Of a stretch of DNA of 64,000 nucleotides, positions 60,248 through 64,000 are shown piece after piece. The notes beneath the pieces were generated by a model that made no database searches, had not been told where the DNA came from, and saw only the letters and a program-made list of their open reading frames with translations. The DNA is from SCTM01 sp965279655 (GTDB lineage Bacteria > Pseudomonadota > Alphaproteobacteria > Rhodospirillales > Rhodospirillaceae): the NCBI GenBank assembly GCA_965279655.1, contig OZ257255.1, forward strand, positions 806,001 through 870,000. The letters run 5' to 3'. Every line of letters begins with the position of its first letter. Within the stretch, counting starts at the first letter, position 1. Position numbers and translations under genes: made by a program.

Positions 60248-60348
60248 GTCATCCCGGCGAAGGCCGGGATCCACTCTTCAACAAGCACAACCCACCGAGC
60301 GGCTCTTGCGCCACGGCAAGTGGACCCCGGCCTTCGCCGGGCTGACAG
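60248..60348. repeat. Nested palindromic repeat, copy 3
   Basis: GTCATCCCGGC ... GGGCTGACAG outer ends with an ATCCCGGCGAAGGCCGGGAT hairpin, an inner GATCCACT/AGTGGACC pair and a second CCCCGGCCTTCGCCGGG hairpin. Same family as the copies at 10564 and 29958. It fills the gap between the oxygenase and the convergent SnoaL-like gene. Confidence 0.78.
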
Positions 60349-60372
60349 TGGTGGGTGGTGAGGCGTTGGCGA

Positions 60373-60894
60373 CTAAATCGCTTGTCGCTCGATAAGCTTC
60401 TCTACGTGCGGCGGGACGGCTTCGCCGTTCTTGAGGCGGCCGGCGAGGGCTGAGTCGCAATAGTCGCGCCACTTCGCGATCTTGCCGTCGCGGAATTCCA
60501 GAATGCCCATATACGGCACGACCACACGGCCACCGGTCGTGGTGGTGTATTCGTCCACGCCTTCGACCACGATCTTGTTGTCCTTCTGGAAGGCATCGAA
60601 CACGCGCCAGCGCACTTCGGCGATCGAGGCACCGAACTTCTCGAGGAACGCGCGCGCTTCAGCTTTGCCGTTGAGCGGCGGCAGGCCGACGAGATAGTGC
60701 CACTCGAAGTCATCGGTGACTTTCGCCAGCACGGCGTCGATGTCCTTCTTTTTCCAGGCTTCGATCAGCGACTTGTAGGTGGGGAGATGGTCGGCCATGG
60801 GTTTCTTCTCTCCATCGGAACAGGCGGCGATTGCGGGGACGGCAACGGCGGCGGCGGCGAAAAGGCCGAGGCGGCGGCGGTGGAGGTCGGTCAT
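60373..60894 (-). CDS. SnoaL/limonene-epoxide-hydrolase-like lipoprotein
   Basis: 173 residues. A twin-Arg/lipoprotein-like signal (MTDLHRRRLGLFAAAAVAV, then PAIAAC, Cys 25) is followed by an NTF2-fold domain (LPTYKSLIEAWKKKDIDAVL, DDFEWHYLVG, GKAEARAFLEKFG). VDEYTTTTGGRVVVPYMGI and LEFRDGKIAKWRDYCD align with limonene-epoxide hydrolases. The two Asp of the Asp-Arg-Asp triad can be matched, but the Arg position appears as Gly, so epoxide hydrolysis is doubtful. It is 12 bp downstream of the ligase gene. Alternative: a small isomerase or binding protein. Confidence 0.75.
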   Translation of the reverse strand: MTDLHRRRLGLFAAAAVAVPAIAACSDGEKKPMADHLPTYKSLIEAWKKKDIDAVLAKVTDDFEWHYLVGLPPLNGKAEARAFLEKFGASIAEVRWRVFDAFQKDNKIVVEGVDEYTTTTGGRVVVPYMGILEFRDGKIAKWRDYCDSALAGRLKNGEAVPPHVEKLIERQAI

Positions 60895-60905
60895 ATTCGC
60901 GCTCC

Positions 60906-62774
60906 TTACGGCACAATGACGGCGGGATCGGGCGTGTCGGCGTAGAGACGGTTCACGTCGGCGGCGCGGCGCTCGATCACGATACGCCGGTTGATGGTGC
61001 CCTTGTCGGACATTTCGTGTGCGTTGGGGCTGGGCGGTTCGGTCAGGAATAGACAACGCGCGATGCGCGTGGACATGGATGGGTTCGCGGCGTTGTGAGT
61101 GCGCAGGCGCTCGGCGATGAAATCGCGAAATTGCTGGGTTTGCATCAGGGCGGCCACGTCGGCTTTCGGGTCGGCACCCATGGCCGTGCGCAGGCCTTGC
61201 GGATTGGGCCACGCCAGGATGGCGAGGTTCGGCATGCTGTCGCCGCAGATCGCCATGTCGAGGCACACGGGGTTGAAGGCCTTGAGCAGGCTTTCGCGCA
61301 AGTGCCCGCCGTAGACCCACGCGCCGCTCGAAAGCTTGAACTCCTCCGCCAAGCGCCCCGCAAAGGCGAGGCCCTTCGTAGGGTCCTTGTCGTCATGGAA
61401 GCGGGCGAGGTCGCCCAGCTTGTAGAAGCCTTCGTCGTCGAAGATATCCTTGCCCTGCTGAAGATAGCCCGGCGTGACCATCGGGCCTTTCACGCGCACT
61501 TCGTAGCGGTCGTCGTGGGGCACGAGTTTCACGGTGGCGCCCGGACACGGGAGACCGACACCGATCTGGTCGGTCTCGAAGTGGATCACCATGAAGGAGG
61601 AGGTGGCTTCGGTGGCGCCGTAGCCGGAGGTCATCATGATGCGGCGGCCGAGCGTCTTTACCGCGGCGCCCTGGATCTTGTCGTAGACGTGCTGCGGCAG
61701 GCCCGCGCCGCCGTAGAGCAGCAGGCGCATCTTGCTGAAGAAGGTTTCGCGCAGCTTGTCGTCGCGCTCCAGCGCATCAGCCAGCATCGCGTAGGACAGG
61801 GGTACCGTGCCCCAATAGCTCACGGGAATTTCGCGCAGGTTGCGGATGGTTTCGTCGAACAGGCCGGGCAGGGGCTTTCCGTCGTCGATGTACAGCGTTC
61901 CGCCGTAGATCAGCACTGCGCGGAGGCCAAAGGTTCCTGCCGCGTGACTCCAGGGCAGCCAGTCGACCAAGTGCTCGTGCCAGCCGGCGGACTTGCCGAC
62001 GGCCTGATAACACTGCGCGACATTCGAGGTGAGCATGCGCTGGGTAAGGATGACGGCCTTGGGTAGACCAGTCGAACCGGACGTGAGCATGTACGAAGCG
62101 GGCGCGTCTGGATCGATCGCGGCAATCGATTTCTCCACGGCATCCGTCACGGGCGTCTTGAGCAGATCGGCGTAAGCAATCGCGGGCCGTGACAACTTCG
62201 ACGGATCGGCGGTCACGATCACCGCATCGCCGAAGTCGACCTTCTCCAGGGCGTCCTTGGCGGCGTCCGCATTCTCCGCGAACACGACAGCCGGCTTTGT
62301 GAGGTTCACCACATGGCGCAAGCGGCCGAAATCGCCGCCGAGTGCCGCATACTGCGGGCTGATGGGGGCGGCGGGCACACCGGCGGCCCAGGCGGCGTAT
62401 GTCATGACGGCGTGGGCGACCGTATTGCTGGAAAGGATCAACACCGCGCGCCCGGGTGCGATCTTGCGATCCAACAGCCATTGGGCGACGGCGTCGGACT
62501 CCCGCTTCACCTGCGCGAAGCTCGCGTATTTCCAAGCGCGATCCGGACCTTCGCGGCGGGCGAGGTAGGGCTTGTCGCCCAGAGCCTTGGCTTGGCGCGT
62601 GAGTTCCGCCGCCATGTTGGGCACGTAAGGGGCCAAGGGCACGCGCGTGGTGAGAATGATGACGCCGTCCGCGCGCCGTTCGATGTTGAGATCGATCGGC
62701 ATCATGTCGGTTTCACGGAAGGGCGCGGTGCGCACCGCAGCGATATCGATCTCGGAGGCGGCAGCGCTAGACAT
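60906..62774 (-). CDS. Feruloyl-CoA-synthetase-like acyl-CoA ligase
   Basis: 622 residues. AMP-binding core ASYMLTSGSTGLPKAVILTQ (about 229), DWLPWSHAAGTFGLR, MTSGYGATEATS, YKLGDLARFHDDKDPTKGL and the C-terminal domain hinge GRLAEEFKLSSGAWVYGGHLRE. The GRLAEEFKLSSGAWV phrase is diagnostic of feruloyl-CoA synthases. It activates a cinnamate/ferulate-type acid with ATP and CoA. Divergent from the tandem HxlR gene, with the motif TTATGCAAGT 29 bases before its start. It precedes the SnoaL-like gene in one transcript. Confidence 0.92.
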   Translation of the reverse strand: MSSAAASEIDIAAVRTAPFRETDMMPIDLNIERRADGVIILTTRVPLAPYVPNMAAELTRQAKALGDKPYLARREGPDRAWKYASFAQVKRESDAVAQWLLDRKIAPGRAVLILSSNTVAHAVMTYAAWAAGVPAAPISPQYAALGGDFGRLRHVVNLTKPAVVFAENADAAKDALEKVDFGDAVIVTADPSKLSRPAIAYADLLKTPVTDAVEKSIAAIDPDAPASYMLTSGSTGLPKAVILTQRMLTSNVAQCYQAVGKSAGWHEHLVDWLPWSHAAGTFGLRAVLIYGGTLYIDDGKPLPGLFDETIRNLREIPVSYWGTVPLSYAMLADALERDDKLRETFFSKMRLLLYGGAGLPQHVYDKIQGAAVKTLGRRIMMTSGYGATEATSSFMVIHFETDQIGVGLPCPGATVKLVPHDDRYEVRVKGPMVTPGYLQQGKDIFDDEGFYKLGDLARFHDDKDPTKGLAFAGRLAEEFKLSSGAWVYGGHLRESLLKAFNPVCLDMAICGDSMPNLAILAWPNPQGLRTAMGADPKADVAALMQTQQFRDFIAERLRTHNAANPSMSTRIARCLFLTEPPSPNAHEMSDKGTINRRIVIERRAADVNRLYADTPDPAVIVP

Positions 62775-62802
62775 GGGTGATCCCGGTTGGAGGTCCGTTC
62801 AT

Positions 62803-62812
62803 TTATGCAAGT
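62803..62812. promoter_or_regulatory. Candidate operator before the ligase gene
   Basis: TTATGCAAGT, 29-38 bases before the ligase start in the divergent region, identical to the core at 55283 and 63986. It probably overlaps or follows the promoter, so repression is plausible. Confidence 0.6.
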
Positions 62813-62900
62813 TTAGCCAGGGCGCGACCTTGCGCAAGCGCTCGCAGCCGTTTGGGTGCGCTGCAACATGCGGTTTAGCCTTGCGGCACAGTCAGTCGTG

Positions 62901-62910
62901 TTATGCAAGC
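62901..62910. promoter_or_regulatory. Candidate operator before the HxlR gene
   Basis: TTATGCAAGC, with GCAA-GCA-TTGC as a small palindrome over its end, 59-68 bases before the regulator start. It would allow autoregulation. Confidence 0.55.
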
Positions 62911-62968
62911 ATTGCTGCCATGGGCAGAAAATTGGTAGATTTAGCACCTTCTGGCGAAGGAGCGTGAG

Positions 62969-63967
62969 GTGGGGAGGACCGTCGCGAAAGCGCGCACGCG
63001 CGCGTCCCGAACCCCGCAACCGCGCGGCGGCAAGGACATGAGCCAGCTGGTGCGCGCGAATTCCGTGACGCGCGCGCTCAACGTCATCGGTGACCGCTGG
63101 ACGCTGCTGATCCTCTATCGCGCCTTCATGGGCAGTCAACGCTTCGACGATTTCCAGCGCACGACAGGCATGGCGCGCAGCTTGCTCGCGGATCGCCTGA
63201 AACGCCTGCTGAAGGCCGGGCTCATTCGTCGCGAACTCTATCAGCGTCGCCCGGCGCGCTATGAAAATCACCTGACGGAAATGGGGGCGGATCTGTATGA
63301 CGCCGCCATGATGATCGTCGCCTGGGAGAAGCATTGGCATTTCGACGCCAAGACGGAGGCGCACAATCTGCGCCATAGCGCTTGCGGCAAGAAGTTCACG
63401 CCCGAACTGCGCTGCGGCCATTGCAAGAAGGTCGTGACCGCGCGCGACGTGGTGTTGAAGGCAGGGCCCGGGGCGGGGCTCGATCGCCGTCTCGGGCCGC
63501 GCGCGCAGCGACGTTCGAGCGTGAAGCCGCAACGGGGCGCCGATCAGCCGCCGATGCTGGACCGTGCCATCGAATTGCTCGGCGACCGCTGGACGTCCCA
63601 CGTGGTGGCGGCGGCTTTCTACGGCCACCGGCGTTTCAACGAGTTTCAGGATGCCCTGCGCATCGCGTCCAATCTTCTCTCGGAACGCCTCGCCCGGGTG
63701 GTGGAACTGGGCATCCTGGAGCGGGTGAAATACCAGTCTCGCCCGGCGCGCTTCGAGTATCGCCTCACGGAGTGCGGCCACGACGTCTTCCCGTTGATCC
63801 TGGAGTTGATGCGCTGGGGCGACCGCTGGCTCGACAAGGGTAAGGGGCCACCGGAAGTCCTGATCCATCTGCCGTGCAAGCGCCCGTTGGTGCCGAAAAT
63901 GACCTGCGACAAATGTGGGGAAAAGGTCACCCAAGACGGCGTCGAACGGCCGCACAAACACCCCTAG
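62969..63967 (+). CDS. Tandem HxlR-type regulator with two CxxC knuckles
   Basis: 332 residues from a GTG with AAGGAG upstream; an ATG at 63038 is an alternative. There are two complete HxlR winged helices in one chain: ALNVIGDRWTLLILYRAFMG...RFDDFQRTTGMARSLLADRL (about 30-130) and AIELLGDRWTSHVVAAAFYG...RFNEFQDALRIASNLLSERL (about 200-300). Each is followed by a possible zinc knuckle: LRCGHCKK (about 150) and MTCDKCGEK (about 312). Usual HxlR proteins are single-domain dimers of about 110-150 residues. It probably binds the TTATGCAAGT sites; a CoA-ester or aromatic effector is inference. Confidence 0.85.
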   Translation: MGRTVAKARTRASRTPQPRGGKDMSQLVRANSVTRALNVIGDRWTLLILYRAFMGSQRFDDFQRTTGMARSLLADRLKRLLKAGLIRRELYQRRPARYENHLTEMGADLYDAAMMIVAWEKHWHFDAKTEAHNLRHSACGKKFTPELRCGHCKKVVTARDVVLKAGPGAGLDRRLGPRAQRRSSVKPQRGADQPPMLDRAIELLGDRWTSHVVAAAFYGHRRFNEFQDALRIASNLLSERLARVVELGILERVKYQSRPARFEYRLTECGHDVFPLILELMRWGDRWLDKGKGPPEVLIHLPCKRPLVPKMTCDKCGEKVTQDGVERPHKHP

Positions 63968-63982
63968 AGAAAGCGGCCGGAA

Positions 63983-63995
63983 GTCACTTGCATAA
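63983..63995 (-). promoter_or_regulatory. TTATGCAAGTGAC motif after the regulator gene
   Basis: The 13 bases TTATGCAAGTGAC, on the minus strand, exactly match 55283-55295. It lies 15 bases after the stop of the HxlR gene, so it may belong to the promoter of the next gene, outside the window. Confidence 0.55.
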
Positions 63996-64000
63996 TTGAA

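Overview
The window is a high-GC chromosomal segment of an alphaproteobacterium. Evidence for this is the RNase E with a long acidic/proline tail ending in a GWW motif, a sigma-54-type promoter in front of a hook-protein gene, an FNR/FixK-driven ccoNOQPGHIS operon, the tight iscR-iscS-ferredoxin-mnmA order, and three dispersed nested palindromes with TGTCATCCC-like ends. No rRNA, CRISPR array, transposase or integrase was seen. I cannot place it below class with confidence.

Layout. 1-10.5 kb is housekeeping: the thiG 3' end, a lone hook protein gene, envelope proteins (YccF, DsbA, an M48/TPR protease), a PadR-DUF1700-DUF2807 operon, then a methyltransferase, a degenerate gamma-glutamyltransferase and an aminotransferase. 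10.7-20.9 kb holds RNA decay and cell-wall synthesis: rne, an AMIN amidase, PBP1a, and prfB with its programmed frameshift. 19.4-30.8 kb holds a DUF455 protein, a lysine-tailed peroxiredoxin, glnE, a YhdP-like AsmA protein, tyrS, anmK and an alpha/beta hydrolase. 31-34.1 kb is the sulfur-trafficking operon (Rrf2 regulator without cluster cysteines, cysteine desulfurase, [2Fe-2S] ferredoxin, tRNA 2-thiouridylase).

37.3-53.5 kb is the most mosaic part. Two paralogous proteins of about 900 residues, each joining an OGT/SPINDLY-type glycosyltransferase to an FkbM methyltransferase, flank a 9.4 kb block. That block starts at an intact tRNA-Met (50673-50749) and ends at a second copy of that tRNA's 3' end (41209-41259). 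It carries the complete cbb3 oxidase structural and assembly operon plus a divergent TauE/SafE-like transporter, controlled by a perfect FNR/FixK box. This is the classic geometry of an island integrated in a tRNA gene, here carrying a high-affinity terminal oxidase and lacking an integrase.

53.6-64 kb is a catabolic locus: DUF1295 and SDR genes, a TonB receptor, a second SDR, a carotenoid/lignostilbene-type oxygenase, a SnoaL-like lipoprotein, a feruloyl-CoA-synthetase-like ligase and an unusual tandem HxlR regulator. A shared motif, TTATGCAAGT(GAC), sits in front of each divergent unit and after the regulator, suggesting one regulon for uptake, oxidative cleavage and CoA activation of lignin-type phenylpropanoids or stilbenes. 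This is the best candidate for an undescribed system in the window.
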